Positions 41,445-51,319 are shown, counted from the stretch's first letter. The stretch is 64,000 nucleotides of DNA from Ideonella dechloratans (GCF_021049305.1 NZ_CP088081.1:186001-250000), one strand, 5' to 3'. Notes: a model not told the origin generated them from the letters alone. Translations and numbers: made by a program.

Positions 41445-43480
41445 TTGTAGACCGCGTCCAGCCGGTCGGGCTTGCCGGCCTGGCGTTCCAGCACCGGGTA
41501 GCGCAGCCCGCCCTGCCAGTCGATCACCGGCTGCAGGAACAGATCGCCGTCGCGCACCAGCAGGCGGATGGGGGCCTGGCCCTGGCGGTTGGCCGTCACG
41601 GCGGCGCTCAGGCGCTCGGGCTTGTAGGCCCGGTCATTGACGGCCACCAGCGTCATGCCTGGCGCCAGGCCGGCGCGGAAGGCCGGGCTGTCCCAGAAGA
41701 CCTGCTCGAGCTTGCCGTCGCTGGTCACCCGCAGGCCCAGCGAGAAGGCCAGGTCCTGCGGGCGCTCGTCGCCGTCCGGGCCGCTCCAGCCGCGTTCGTT
41801 CTGGGCAAAGCGGCTTTCTTCCGTGGACCAGACCAGGCGCCAGCCGCCCCGCTCGATGCCGTCCAGCAGCTGGCGGCCGTCGTGGCCGTCCAGCCAGTCG
41901 CGGAAGAAGCCGGCCCAGTCGTGCGGCTGCACCGCGTTCAGGGCCTGCACCAGGGCGTCGAAGTCGTAGACCGCCGGGCGGGGGCTGCCGTCCGCATTCG
42001 TGGCATGCGGCGCGCCGAAGAAGGCGCGGGCGACGTCGTCCAGCGAGTGCTGCTGACGGCTCTTCTCGCGGATCAGCGTGTCCACGTCCAGCCACAGCAA
42101 GAGGCCCTCGTCGTAGTAGTCGGTGCTGCGCTGCCAGTCCTCCCACTCGGCGCTGTGGCCCGGGCCGACGGTCGGGTCCAGCGTGGTGTCCTGCAGGTTG
42201 CGCCAGGCGCGGCCGCTGCGCGCCTGCAGCTCGGCCGCCACCCAGGCCAGGCGGTCGCGCGCCTGCTCCGGCGTGGACAGGCCCGCCCGCGCCGTCAGCA
42301 CATGGCCCCAGTACTGGGTCAAGCCCTCGTACACCCACAGCAGGCTGTTGCGCATGGGCTGGTTGTAGTTGGCCGTCCAGAGGTCGTCGGGCCGGCGGAA
42401 CTTGCCGTTCCAGGCGTGGACGTATTCGTGCGGCAGCAGCTCGCGGGCGCGCACGGCGCGGTCCCAGTCGTCGGTGAAGTAGCTGGCCTCCACCCCGTTC
42501 TCGCTGGACTCGTGGTGTTCCAGGCCGATGCCGCCGAACTCGTCGGAGATGGCCAGCAGGAAGTCGTAATGCCGGTAGGGGCGGCTGCCGAACAGCCGGT
42601 CGGCCTGGCGCACCAGGGCGCGGTGGGCCTCCAGCTGGGCCGGCGTGGCCGCCACCGCCGCGGCCTCGTCGGCCAGCAGGTTGAGCGTGACCGGGGCGGC
42701 CGTGCCCGGGGCGTCCAGCGCCACCCGGCGCAGGACCGCGCCAGCGAACAGCGGCGAGTCGATCAGCGTCTCCAGCGAGGTCTCGCCGAAGCTCCACCAG
42801 CCCTGGGCATCGGCCGCGGCCGGGGCCTGGCCGTCGGGCCCGCGCAGCGCGGTGGCGGCCTGCCAGCCCGGGGGCAGCTTCAGCCGGGTCTGCACCCGCA
42901 CGCCGCTGGCGGCGGTGCCGGCCGGGTAGAGCAGCACCGTCTCCCATTCCACGTTCAGCAGGCTGCGGGTGATGGAGATGCGCTCGCTGCTGCGCCGCGC
43001 CGGGGCGATGTACTGCAGGCGCAGCTCCAGCTGGTCCACCCCTGCGGGCACCTGCACCCGGTAGGCGTGGGGGTCCACCGTGTCGCGCTGCCAGGCCACA
43101 GGCCGGCCGCCGGCGCTGACCATCAGCCCGGCCAGCCGGCTCACATCGCCATAGGGCCCGTGGGCCCCGGGCAGGAAGCGCGGGTACAGCAGCGTCAGCT
43201 CGCGCGGTGCCTCCGACGGTGTCACCGGCAGCAGCAGCCGGGCCTGCAGCACCCGGTGGGCCAGGTCGGTGGCGTCCACCTCCAGGCTCAGCGGGGCGGG
43301 CCAGGCGGCGGCCGCGACCGCGGGCAGCGCCGGCGGCAGCGGTGCCGCCACCGGGGCGGGCGGTGCGGCTGGGGTGGGTGAGGGGGCCGCCCAGGCCTGG
43401 AGGCCGGCCAGGGCCAGGGCGAGCACCAGGGCCTGGCCTGCGCTGCGGGGGCGGGCGGGCAGAGCGGTGAACAGGGACAT
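41435..43480 (-). CDS. M61 family (glycyl aminopeptidase-like) metallopeptidase with PDZ domain
   Basis: The 681-residue product has a signal peptide (ALVLALALAGLQAWA), an N-terminal beta domain and the zinc motif HEYVHAWNGK. The third ligand Glu is in LLWVYEGLTQYWG. A C-terminal PDZ domain follows (VFWDSPAFRAGLAPGMTLVAVND). M61 enzymes are periplasmic or secreted aminopeptidases preferring small residues. The ATG at 43480 (MSLFTALP) fits the signal peptide; the frame is open to 43549. Confidence 0.92.
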   Translation of the reverse strand: MSLFTALPARPRSAGQALVLALALAGLQAWAAPSPTPAAPPAPVAAPLPPALPAVAAAAWPAPLSLEVDATDLAHRVLQARLLLPVTPSEAPRELTLLYPRFLPGAHGPYGDVSRLAGLMVSAGGRPVAWQRDTVDPHAYRVQVPAGVDQLELRLQYIAPARRSSERISITRSLLNVEWETVLLYPAGTAASGVRVQTRLKLPPGWQAATALRGPDGQAPAAADAQGWWSFGETSLETLIDSPLFAGAVLRRVALDAPGTAAPVTLNLLADEAAAVAATPAQLEAHRALVRQADRLFGSRPYRHYDFLLAISDEFGGIGLEHHESSENGVEASYFTDDWDRAVRARELLPHEYVHAWNGKFRRPDDLWTANYNQPMRNSLLWVYEGLTQYWGHVLTARAGLSTPEQARDRLAWVAAELQARSGRAWRNLQDTTLDPTVGPGHSAEWEDWQRSTDYYDEGLLLWLDVDTLIREKSRQQHSLDDVARAFFGAPHATNADGSPRPAVYDFDALVQALNAVQPHDWAGFFRDWLDGHDGRQLLDGIERGGWRLVWSTEESRFAQNERGWSGPDGDERPQDLAFSLGLRVTSDGKLEQVFWDSPAFRAGLAPGMTLVAVNDRAYKPERLSAAVTANRQGQAPIRLLVRDGDLFLQPVIDWQGGLRYPVLERQAGKPDRLDAVYKAR

Positions 43481-43552
43481 GGGTGGAACGCTGAAGCAGG
43501 GGAGGGCTGGGACGGCGTGCGGCACCCGGCTGCATCGACCGGGCCGCATCGC

Positions 43553-44758
43553 TCAGGCCGAGTATCCCTGCTCCGGTCGCCGGGCCGCCGGCGGATCCGT
43601 CTCCCCCAACCCCGGCGCCAGTGTGCGGATGGCCCCCGGCGTGGCCGAGAGCTTGGGCACGATGCCCGGCACCTCCAGCACCTGGCCGGTGGCGGTGACG
43701 ATGCGCTCGATCATGCCGCGGGCCCGGTAGTGCGGGTCCTCGGCGATGTCCTGCACCGTGTAGATGCGGCCCACCGGCACGCTCACTGTCTGCAGCGTGG
43801 CCACCACCTCGGCCACCGGGCGCTGCACCGTCCAGGCGGTGATGGCCGCGTCGATCTCGTCCACCCGGGCGGCGCGGCCGGCGTTGTGCGCCAGGTCGGG
43901 GGCATCGCCCAGGTCGTCGCGGCCGATGGCCGCCATCAGGCGCTTGTAGATGCTGTCGCCGTTGCCGCCGATGACGACCTGGCCGTCGGCGCAGCGGTAG
44001 GCGTTGCTGGGGGCGATGCCCGGCAGCGCCGAGCCGGCGGGCTGGCGCACCACGCCGGCCGCGCTGTACTCGGGCAGCAGGCTTTCCATGCAGTTGAAGA
44101 CGGCTTCGTAGAGGGCCACGTCCACCACCTGGCCGCGGCCCTTGGGCGCCTCGGGGCTGACGGACTTGGCGCGGGCCTGCAGGGCCAGCAGCACGCCGAT
44201 GACGCCGTGCAGCGCGGCCAGGGTGTCGCCCAGGCTGACGCCGGCGCGCACCGGCGGGCGGCCGGGCTCGCCCATCAGGTGGCGCAGGCCGCCCATGGCC
44301 TCGGCCACCACGGCAAAGCCCGGCAGGTCGCGGTAGGGGCCGTCCTGCCCGTAGCCGCTGATGCGCAGCATGATCAGCCCGGGGTTGCGGGCCGCCAGGG
44401 CCTCGTAGCCCATGCCCCATTTCTCCAGCGTGCCGGGCTTGAAGTTCTCGATCAGCACGTCCGCCTCGTCGATCAGGCGGCGCACCTCGGCCCGGCCCTC
44501 GTCGGTGCGCAGGTCCAGCACCACGCTGTGCTTGTTGCGGCTCTGCACCTGCCACCAGACGCTGGTGCCGTCCTGCACCACCCGCCACTGGCGCAGCGGG
44601 TCGCCGGTGCCCGGCGGCTCCACCTTGATGACCTGGGCCCCGAAGTCGCCCAGGGTCTTGCCGGCAAACGGACCGGCGATCAACTGGCCCAGCTCGATCA
44701 CCTTGAGGCCGCTCAGCGGGCCGCCGTCCTGCGTCTGGGGGATGTGCGGAGTTCTCAT
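43553..44758 (-). CDS. Class III (CaiB/BaiF) CoA-transferase
   Basis: The 401-residue product opens with LSGLKVIELGQLIAGPFAGKTLGDFGAQVIKVEPP, shortened here as the family hallmark LGQLIAGPFAGKTLGDFGA. The catalytic Asp is D178 in GVSLGDTLAALHG. It moves CoA between carboxylic acids. The actual acids cannot be told; succinyl-CoA or formyl-CoA-type donors are typical. An ATG at 44794 is an alternative start adding 12 residues. It is divergent from aqpZ. Confidence 0.9.
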   Translation of the reverse strand: MRTPHIPQTQDGGPLSGLKVIELGQLIAGPFAGKTLGDFGAQVIKVEPPGTGDPLRQWRVVQDGTSVWWQVQSRNKHSVVLDLRTDEGRAEVRRLIDEADVLIENFKPGTLEKWGMGYEALAARNPGLIMLRISGYGQDGPYRDLPGFAVVAEAMGGLRHLMGEPGRPPVRAGVSLGDTLAALHGVIGVLLALQARAKSVSPEAPKGRGQVVDVALYEAVFNCMESLLPEYSAAGVVRQPAGSALPGIAPSNAYRCADGQVVIGGNGDSIYKRLMAAIGRDDLGDAPDLAHNAGRAARVDEIDAAITAWTVQRPVAEVVATLQTVSVPVGRIYTVQDIAEDPHYRARGMIERIVTATGQVLEVPGIVPKLSATPGAIRTLAPGLGETDPPAARRPEQGYSA

Positions 44759-44892
44759 CTCTGTTGCAGTTTGTCTCTGGGAGAGGTTCGCCATGGTGAC
44801 ATCGATCACGCCGCGTCGGCTTGGGGGATGGCCCCCGCCAGCGCGCCTTCCTAGGCTGCCGGCTCTTTCAACACCTCGGAGCGGGGACTGCG

Positions 44893-45585
44893 ATGAATTC
44901 ACTTTCCAAAGCGCTGGCGGCTGAATGCCTGGGCACCTTCTGGCTGGTGCTGGGCGGCTGCGGCAGTGCCGTGCTGGCCGCGGCCTTTCCGGGCCTGGGC
45001 ATCGGCTTTACCGGCGTGGCCCTGGCCTTCGGCCTGACCGTGCTGACCATGGCCTACGCGGTGGGCCACGTCTCGGGTGGGCATTTCAACCCGGCGGTGT
45101 CGCTGGGCCTGTGGGTGGCCGGCCGCCTGCCCACCGGCCGGCTGCTGCCCTATGTGCTGGCCCAGCTGCTGGGCGCGGCCCTGGCCGGCGCGGCGCTCTA
45201 TGCCATCGCCACCGGCAAGGCCGGCGTGACGCTGGGCGGCTTTGCTTCCAACGGCTACGGTGAGCACTCCCCCGGCGGCTATGGCCTGGCGGCCGCGGCC
45301 CTGACCGAGGTGCTGATGACCGCGGTCTTTCTCATCGTCATCCTGGGCGCCACCAGCGAGCGCGCGCCGGCGGGCTTTGCGCCGATCGCGATCGGTCTGG
45401 CGCTGACCCTGATCCACCTGATCAGCATCCCCGTCACCAACACCTCGGTGAACCCGGCCCGCTCCTTCGGCGTGGCCCTGTTCGCCGAGCCCTGGGCCCT
45501 GCAGCAGCTTTGGCTGTTCGTTGCCGCACCGTTGGGCGGCGCCGTGCTGGGGGCCCTGGTCCACCGGAGCCTGCTGGCCGAATGA
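44893..45585 (+). CDS. aqpZ: Aquaporin Z
   Basis: Water channel of the inner membrane. The 230-residue product has six helices and the two NPA half-helices, [11 protein letters not shown] and [10 protein letters not shown]. The length matches E. coli AqpZ (231), and the His of the selectivity filter is likely in [13 protein letters not shown]. It is translationally coupled (ATGA) to an unknown gene downstream. Confidence 0.95.
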   Translation: MNSLSKALAAECLGTFWLVLGGCGSAVLAAAFPGLGIGFTGVALAFGLTVLTMAYAVGHVSGGHFNPAVSLGLWVAGRLPTGRLLPYVLAQLLGAALAGAALYAIATGKAGVTLGGFASNGYGEHSPGGYGLAAAALTEVLMTAVFLIVILGATSERAPAGFAPIAIGLALTLIHLISIPVTNTSVNPARSFGVALFAEPWALQQLWLFVAAPLGGAVLGALVHRSLLAE

Positions 45586-46457
45586 ACGCCTTGCTCTCGC
45601 CCTCGCCGAGCCCCCAGCCCCGCTACCGGGTGCTGGCGGGACACCTGCTGTCCAACCTCGCCCTGGCGCAGTTGCGCCAGGCGCTGGCGCACTTGGCGGG
45701 CGGCACGGCCGACACCTGGGTGCTGGGCCCTGCGGAAGAGGCCGACGTGGTGCTGCTGCCCCGGGGCGTGCCCATGCCGCCGGTCGTGCCGCCGGTGCGT
45801 CTGGTCTGGGTGGATGGCGCCGAGCAGGCGGCTGCGCCCGGCGTGGGGCAGGGGTGTTCATTGCGCGAGCCCTTCGAGGCCGCGGCCCTGCTGGCGCTGC
45901 TGCGCGACGTGGAGCGCAGGCAGCCGGCGCGCCGTCGTCAGGCGGGGGCACCCTCCTGGCATCGGCCCCGGCCACCGGAGTCGCCTCCTGCCCTCGTCCG
46001 GCCCACGGATGCGGCGGTGTCCCCGGCTGAGGGGCCTGCGAGGCCCACCGTGCCGGCGAGCTCGCCGGGGACGCTCGCCCCGATCGCCCCGGGCGGCCGG
46101 GGGGCCTGGCGGGCCGGACGCCATCTGTACCGGCTGCGCCGCTGGCCCGCGCCGGGCAGCCTGGTGCGTCACCGCTACCTGCCGCGCCTGGCCAGTCTGC
46201 TGCTGTCGCGTTCGCTGAGCCTGTCGGGCCTGTCCGCGTTGAGCAACGTGGGTGAGGCGGAGTGCGAGGACTTCCTGGCCGAGATGGACCGCCAGGGGTT
46301 GCTGAGCTGTCTGACCGACGACGAGCCGGCTGCGACGGACCCGGCCAAGGCGGCGCCTGCGGACGCGGCCACGCCGGTCGATCCGCAGGGCGGCACCGCG
46401 CCACGCGGCAATGGCTGGGTGGCCCGGCTGCGGGCCCGCTGGTCGGCGATGGGCTGA
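45582..46457 (+). CDS. Unknown protein coupled to aqpZ
   Basis: The 291-residue product has an N-terminal alpha/beta-like part ([21 protein letters not shown], then [19 protein letters not shown]). A long disordered Pro/Ala linker follows. The C-terminal helical segment ([43 protein letters not shown]) has the look of a small winged-helix or protein-interaction domain. No signal peptide is seen. It starts inside the aqpZ stop codon. I do not recognise the family. Confidence 0.7.
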   Translation: MNALLSPSPSPQPRYRVLAGHLLSNLALAQLRQALAHLAGGTADTWVLGPAEEADVVLLPRGVPMPPVVPPVRLVWVDGAEQAAAPGVGQGCSLREPFEAAALLALLRDVERRQPARRRQAGAPSWHRPRPPESPPALVRPTDAAVSPAEGPARPTVPASSPGTLAPIAPGGRGAWRAGRHLYRLRRWPAPGSLVRHRYLPRLASLLLSRSLSLSGLSALSNVGEAECEDFLAEMDRQGLLSCLTDDEPAATDPAKAAPADAATPVDPQGGTAPRGNGWVARLRARWSAMG

Positions 46458-46478
46458 GGCCCGCCGCGGCGCCGGAAT

Positions 46479-47363
46479 TCAGGCCGGCTGTTCTTCCAGC
46501 AGGTAGCTGGCGTCGTCGAACTGGGCCAGCGTGTCCACCAGGAAGGGCAGCTCGGCCGCCAGTTCCTGGTGCAGGGTCCAGGGCGGGTTCAGGATGAACA
46601 CGCCGCTGCCCACCAGGCCGAAGCCCTTGGCATCGGGCTGGGCCACCGTCAGGCGCACATGCAGCCAGCCCTTGGGCGCCAGGGCCGTCAGCCGCTTGGG
46701 CAGCTGCACCGCCTCCACCCGGCTGACCTGCGGGTACCAGACCATGTAGACGCCCTCGGCGAAGCGCTGCACGGCGTCGCGCACGCTGGCCACCACCTTG
46801 CCGTAGTCCTGCACCAGCTCGTAGGAGGGGTCGATCAGCACCAGGGCGCGGCGCGGCGTGGGCGGCACCTGGCCCTTGAGACCGGCAAAGCCGTCCTCGT
46901 TGATCACCTGCACGTTCTTGCCGCCGAAATGGGTGGCCAGGGTGCGGGCATCGGCCGGGTGCAGCTCAAAGAGGCGCATCGAGTCGCCCGGGCGCATGAG
47001 CTGGCGGGCGATGGAGGGCGAGCCGGGGTAGAGCGCCAACGGCGGGGTCATGCCCTTTTCCAGCACCGGGGCCTGGCCGTTCTCGTCGGGCTGCAGGTTG
47101 AACTCCTGCACCAGGCGCACGTAGTCGGCGGTCAGCGGCGGCAGGTCGGCACGGCTCCACAGCCGGCCGATGCCCTCGCGGTATTCGGTGGTCTTCTGGG
47201 CCTGGGCGCCCTTGAGCAGATAGCCCCCGGCGCCGGCGTGGGTGTCGATGTAGCGGAAAGGCTTGTCCTTCTCGCCCAGGTAACGCAGCACGCGCGTGAG
47301 CACCAGATGCTTTAGCACATCCGCATGGTTGCCTGCATGGAAGCCGTGACGATAGGCCAGCAT
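46479..47363 (-). CDS. rlmJ: 23S rRNA (adenine2030-N6)-methyltransferase
   Basis: Methylates A2030 of 23S rRNA with SAM. The 294-residue protein has the signature start MLAYRHGFHAGNHADVLKH and the SAM loop YIDTHAGAGGYLL. The catalytic motif IV variant LIDPSYE replaces the more common DPPY. The length is close to E. coli RlmJ (280). It is divergent from the Old Yellow Enzyme gene. Confidence 0.95.
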   Translation of the reverse strand: MLAYRHGFHAGNHADVLKHLVLTRVLRYLGEKDKPFRYIDTHAGAGGYLLKGAQAQKTTEYREGIGRLWSRADLPPLTADYVRLVQEFNLQPDENGQAPVLEKGMTPPLALYPGSPSIARQLMRPGDSMRLFELHPADARTLATHFGGKNVQVINEDGFAGLKGQVPPTPRRALVLIDPSYELVQDYGKVVASVRDAVQRFAEGVYMVWYPQVSRVEAVQLPKRLTALAPKGWLHVRLTVAQPDAKGFGLVGSGVFILNPPWTLHQELAAELPFLVDTLAQFDDASYLLEEQPA

Positions 47364-47424
47364 TCGGGGGGTCTTTCAGGACAGATCAATCCCGCACTGT
47401 ACCGGGCTCGGTACGCTTCGCGCC

Positions 47425-48528
47425 ATGGACAAGCTCTTCACCCCCTTCCAGGCCGGCGCCATCGCGCTGGACAACCGCGTCGTCATGGCGCCGCTCACCC
47501 GCAACCGGGCCACGAACCAGGTGCCCAACGACCTGATGGTCGAGTACTACCGTCAACGCGCCAAGCCGTCCACCGGCATGGGCCTGATCATCACCGAGGC
47601 CACGCCCATCAGCCCGATGGCCCACGGCTACCTCGACACCCCGGGGATCTACACCCCCGAGCAGGTGGCCGCGTGGAAGAAGGTGACCGACGCGGTGCAT
47701 GCCGAGGGCGGCAAGATCGTGGTGCAGCTCTGGCACGTGGGCCGCATCTCGCACAGCTCGCTGCTGCCGGGTGGCGCCGCACCGGTGTCCTCCACCAGCA
47801 AGGCGGCCAACAGCAAGACCTACATCGCCGGCGGCTTCGCGCCCACCTCGGCGCCGCGCGCGCTGACGGTGGAGGAGATCGCCGCCACGGTGCAGGACTA
47901 CCGCCACGCCGCGCGCTGCGCCATCGAGGCCGGTTTCGACGGCGTCGAGATCCACGCCGCCAACGGCTACCTGATCGAGCAGTTCCTGCGCGACAGCTGC
48001 AACGACCGCAGCGACGCCTACGGCGGCTCCATCGAGAACCGGGTGCGCTTCCTGCGCGAGGTGGCCCAGGCCATCGTGGCCGAGATCGGTGCCGGGCGCA
48101 CCGGCATTCGCCTGTCGCCCATCACCCCGGCCAACGACATCGGCCAGGACAGCAACGCCCAGGCCCTGTTCGCCGCGGTGGCCGGCGTGCTGGCGCCGAT
48201 GAAGCTGGCCTATGTGCACGTGGTCGAAGGCGCCACCGGCGGCCCGCGCGACCTGTCCGACCAGGGCATCACCTTCGACTTCGCCGCGCTGCGGGCGGCC
48301 TTCGACGGCGTGGCCTGGATGGTCAACAACGGCTACGACCGCGCCATGGCCATTGCCGCGGTGGACAGCGGTGCGGCCGACCTGGTGGCCTTCGGCAAGC
48401 CGGCCATCTCCAACCCGGACCTGACGCGCCGCCTGCGCGAGAACGCGCCGCTCAACCCGGTGGACCCGGCCAAGCTCTACGGCGGCAGCGGCCCCGAGGG
48501 CTACACCGACTACCCGACCCTGGGCTGA
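47425..48528 (+). CDS. nemA: Old Yellow Enzyme family alkene reductase (NemA-like)
   Basis: FMN-dependent NAD(P)H reductase of activated alkenes and nitro compounds. The 367-residue TIM barrel shows MAPLTRNRATNQVPNDLM, the substrate-binding region QLWHVGRISH, HAANGYLIEQFLRDSCNDR and SDAYGGSIENRVRF, and a C-terminal phosphate-binding VAFGKPAISNPDL. Length and motifs match NemA (365). No tetR-type nemR gene is adjacent, so regulation is unclear. Confidence 0.93.
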   Translation: MDKLFTPFQAGAIALDNRVVMAPLTRNRATNQVPNDLMVEYYRQRAKPSTGMGLIITEATPISPMAHGYLDTPGIYTPEQVAAWKKVTDAVHAEGGKIVVQLWHVGRISHSSLLPGGAAPVSSTSKAANSKTYIAGGFAPTSAPRALTVEEIAATVQDYRHAARCAIEAGFDGVEIHAANGYLIEQFLRDSCNDRSDAYGGSIENRVRFLREVAQAIVAEIGAGRTGIRLSPITPANDIGQDSNAQALFAAVAGVLAPMKLAYVHVVEGATGGPRDLSDQGITFDFAALRAAFDGVAWMVNNGYDRAMAIAAVDSGAADLVAFGKPAISNPDLTRRLRENAPLNPVDPAKLYGGSGPEGYTDYPTLG

Positions 48529-48575
48529 GTCCGGACGGTGGGGGCGCGGCCGCCGGTCGCGTCCTCAACCCACCG

Positions 48576-49169
48576 TCAGTCCACCTTGTTGCGGTGCATC
48601 TTGGCCCGGAACAGCTCGGTCAGGGCCAGCTCGCGCGGGCCGGGTTCCAGCTCGATGGCGTCGCCGGCCTGCACCCAGCCCGGCTGCAGCACCGCCAGGT
48701 AGCTGCCGCAGAAGCCCGACTGGGCCATCATCTTGGCGGCCTGGGCAAAGCCCATGGCCGCGTTGAACTTGAAGCAGGGCTGGCGCGGTTCGCTGACCAC
48801 CAGCACGGCGCGCTGGCCATCCCGTTCGGGCAGGTGCAGCCGGTCGCCGATCCACAGCTGGCGCTCGGTCAGGCCCTGGAGCGTCAGGTTCTCGCCCACC
48901 AGGCCGGGCGGCACCTCGGCGTCCCAGCCGGCCACGCGGGCCTGGGCCCGCACCGTGCGCCAGAAGGCCAGGTGCTCGCTGGGGTAGGCGTAGACGGCCT
49001 TGGACAGGCCGCCGTGCACCGTGGGGTCGGCCTGCTCGTCGCCGGCCAGGCCCATCGGCCCGATGGCCACCGGCCCGGATTGCGGCTGCTTGGCGATGGC
49101 CGTCATGACGGTGCGCCCGCCGATCTGCACCGGCCGCGCGGTGCCCACGTTCACGCTCAGGACTCTCAT
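48576..49169 (-). CDS. MOSC-domain protein (YiiM-like)
   Basis: The 197-residue product has the MOSC pattern: GPMGLAGDEQADPTVHGGLSKAVYAYP, GENLTLQGL and the conserved Cys in SEPRQPCFKF. E. coli YiiM detoxifies N-hydroxylated bases using molybdenum cofactor; the same role is likely but not shown. ATGs at 49178 and 49169 are in frame; the latter gives MRVLSVNVG, as in relatives. Confidence 0.88.
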   Translation of the reverse strand: MRVLSVNVGTARPVQIGGRTVMTAIAKQPQSGPVAIGPMGLAGDEQADPTVHGGLSKAVYAYPSEHLAFWRTVRAQARVAGWDAEVPPGLVGENLTLQGLTERQLWIGDRLHLPERDGQRAVLVVSEPRQPCFKFNAAMGFAQAAKMMAQSGFCGSYLAVLQPGWVQAGDAIELEPGPRELALTELFRAKMHRNKVD

Positions 49170-49216
49170 GGCCCGCATTGTGCGGGTGCGCGCCTGGCCG
49201 CGCGGCGGCCGGGGTG

Positions 49217-50413
49217 TCAGGGGCCGTTGCCGCCCAGCCCGGCCAGGTCCTGGCTGGCCCGGTCCACGTCCTTCTGGTACTCGGTCAGGTAGCGGCTGCG
49301 CTCTTCGCTCTGCCACTCGGCGTCCGAGAAGCGGTCCAGCCCGTAGCGCTGCGAGGTGTGCACCACGCCGGCCCGGCGCGGCAGCATGGCCCGGTCGGGG
49401 AACTGGTCGGGCAGCAGCAGAAAGCCCTCCACGTCCTGCAGCGCCAGCGGGAAGGTCGGCTGGGCGTCGCGGATCAGCCGGCCGAACAGGGTCAGGCGAA
49501 AACGCTGGCTGCCGGTGCCGACCTCGTCGTTGAAGGTCAGCAGGGCCAGGGGCTGGCCGCGGGCGTCCACCACCCGGGCGTTGACCACGTAGCGCCCGGC
49601 CTGGTGCACCTGGGCCTGCAGGTCGAAAACCAGCGAGCCGTTCACCACCGCTTCGCGGATGCCGCCCCATTCGGCGGGCACCAGGGGCTGATAGACCACA
49701 TCGAAGGACACCAGGCCCGTGCGGCCGTCCTGGTTGAGCTCCAGCTGCACCCGCACCGTGCCGGCGTAATCGGCAAAGCCCTGCAGGGCCGGGGCCAGCA
49801 GCCCGCTGTAGGTGCCGTCGCCGGCCAGCAGGTCGGCGCCCAGGCCGGCGTCGTTGAAGTCGATGGCCACCTGCGGGCGGCCGGCGGCCTGGCGCGGGTC
49901 GGGCAGGTCGAAGGCCACGGCGCGGGTGATGGTCAGCGGCAGGCGCTGGCCCTTGTCGTCCACCGCGGCCACGGTCAGCCGCACGGTTTCCTGCCCGCTG
50001 GCAAAGACCTTCTCCTGGGTGGTCACGATGCGCACGCCAGCGGCCGGGTCCTGGCCAGGGCGGCGCAGCGGCAGGCTCTGCTCGATGGGGGCGAAGGGGC
50101 GCAGCTGGTCGGGGTGCTCGCGCAAGGGGCGCGACTCCGGCGGATAGACCGTCGCCTGGCGGTAGCTGGCCAGGGTCTCCTGCGCGCGTTCCAGCCGGTC
50201 CTGGGCCAGGGCCAGACGGCGGTCACGCTGCTTCAGCCCGGCTGCGCTGTAGGGCGCGCGCAGGGGGACGGCCGCGGATGCGGGGGCCGAGGCCGCCGCG
50301 GCTGCCCCGGAGGCCGGGGCATCGGCCGGCGCCGAGGCGGCCCCGGCCGACCACCAGCCCAGCACCGCCAGCCCCAGACCGGCCGCCAGGGCCATCCAGC
50401 CGCGTGCGCGCAT
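49217..50413 (-). CDS. Membrane-anchored partner of a putative secreted hydrolase
   Basis: The 398-residue product has an N-terminal anchor or signal (MALAAGLGLAVLGWWSAGAA). An Ala-rich linker and a helical segment follow (LKQRDRRLALAQDRLERAQETL), then two Ig/beta-sandwich-like modules (VRLTVAAVDDKGQRLPLTI and GSLVFDLQAQVHQAGRYVVNARVVD). The first module includes an acidic, calcium-site-like DFNDAGLGADLLAGDGTY. It begins 18 bases after the hydrolase-like gene, so the two form one unit. A role in folding, holding or activating the hydrolase is inferred from arrangement only. Confidence 0.65.
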   Translation of the reverse strand: MRARGWMALAAGLGLAVLGWWSAGAASAPADAPASGAAAAASAPASAAVPLRAPYSAAGLKQRDRRLALAQDRLERAQETLASYRQATVYPPESRPLREHPDQLRPFAPIEQSLPLRRPGQDPAAGVRIVTTQEKVFASGQETVRLTVAAVDDKGQRLPLTITRAVAFDLPDPRQAAGRPQVAIDFNDAGLGADLLAGDGTYSGLLAPALQGFADYAGTVRVQLELNQDGRTGLVSFDVVYQPLVPAEWGGIREAVVNGSLVFDLQAQVHQAGRYVVNARVVDARGQPLALLTFNDEVGTGSQRFRLTLFGRLIRDAQPTFPLALQDVEGFLLLPDQFPDRAMLPRRAGVVHTSQRYGLDRFSDAEWQSEERSRYLTEYQKDVDRASQDLAGLGGNGP

Positions 50414-50431
50414 CGCCTGGCCTGCGGGCGC

Positions 50432-51319
50432 TCAGCGCGCGTTGTTGACCATGTCGCTGCGCACCAGCGACACCACCCCGGCCCAGTTGCCGTTGGTGTA
50501 ATGGTTGTAGGCCTCGTTGTCGTCGCGGAACTTGACCGAGTGGTAGCCCCACTTGGCCCGTCCGCCCTCGTTGGCCGCGGTGCCCAGGGTCAGGTCGTTG
50601 CAGAACCAGTCGCTGGGGTTGCAGAAGGCCGCGCCGCTGCTGCCGGACACGCCGCCCGACGAGTGGTAGGCCACCGCCTCGTCGTCCTGCCCGGGCAGCA
50701 CTGCCGAGTACAGGGTGCCCGAAGCGCCGGCGTACATGTAGAACCACTTGGCGCGGGTGTTGCTGTGGTCGTACATGGCCCGGGCGGTGGTGGTCTTCAG
50801 GTCCGACACCAGCGGCTCGGACAGGGCCCAGTCGCCCAGGTCGGCCAGCTCGCTGCCGCCGGCCGCACCGGCGGCGATGTCCACCCACTTGATGTTCCAG
50901 CCGGTCTGCGTGCCGGCGCCGCTGGCGCTGCACACACCCGAGCTGTTGGGGGTGGCGTTGGTGATGGTGCGGCTGCTGCCGCCGTACATCGCCAGCGTGT
51001 AGCCGATCATCAGGTCACCGGCGCTGTGAGCGGCGATGTAGCACCAGTTGCTGCCCGTGCAGTAGCAGTCCAGCGCGTTGCGCACCAGGTAGTTCTGGTC
51101 CGAGATGTGGTTGTAGCCGTCCCAGTTGACGGCCTTCTTGTTGACGCCCGCGGCGGTGGAGGACGGGCCCCAGTAGGTGAAGTCGGCGTAGTTGCCGGCC
51201 ACCCCGCCGCCGCCGCGGCCATTGACCCAGAGCGAATAGTTGGTGGCCAGGGCGGTCCCTGCCAGGGCCATCGCGGCCAGGGCGGCGAACGCCCACATCC
51301 CCATGCGTGCCTGCTTCAC
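50432..51319 (-). CDS. Putative secreted alpha/beta-hydrolase-like protein
   Basis: The 295-residue product has a signal peptide (AFAALAAMALAGTALA) and many Cys for an exported protein (YCTGSNWCY, GVCSAS, AAFCNPSDWFCND). A nucleophile-elbow-like AAHSAG (Ser 99) sits between a strand and a helix (YIAAHSAGDLMIGYTLAMYG). PGQDDEAVAYHSSGG could supply the acid and His of a triad. I know no named family. The start is GTG at 51319 with a strong ribosome site (GAGGAGAGG). The next gene downstream encodes an anchored partner. Confidence 0.65.
   Translation of the reverse strand: MKQARMGMWAFAALAAMALAGTALATNYSLWVNGRGGGGVAGNYADFTYWGPSSTAAGVNKKAVNWDGYNHISDQNYLVRNALDCYCTGSNWCYIAAHSAGDLMIGYTLAMYGGSSRTITNATPNSSGVCSASGAGTQTGWNIKWVDIAAGAAGGSELADLGDWALSEPLVSDLKTTTARAMYDHSNTRAKWFYMYAGASGTLYSAVLPGQDDEAVAYHSSGGVSGSSGAAFCNPSDWFCNDLTLGTAANEGGRAKWGYHSVKFRDDNEAYNHYTNGNWAGVVSLVRSDMVNNAR

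Noticed and set aside
41634..44588. 984-codon leftward frame overlapping the M61 and CoA-transferase genes
   Set aside because: It is the out-of-phase reading of two clear genes on the same strand.
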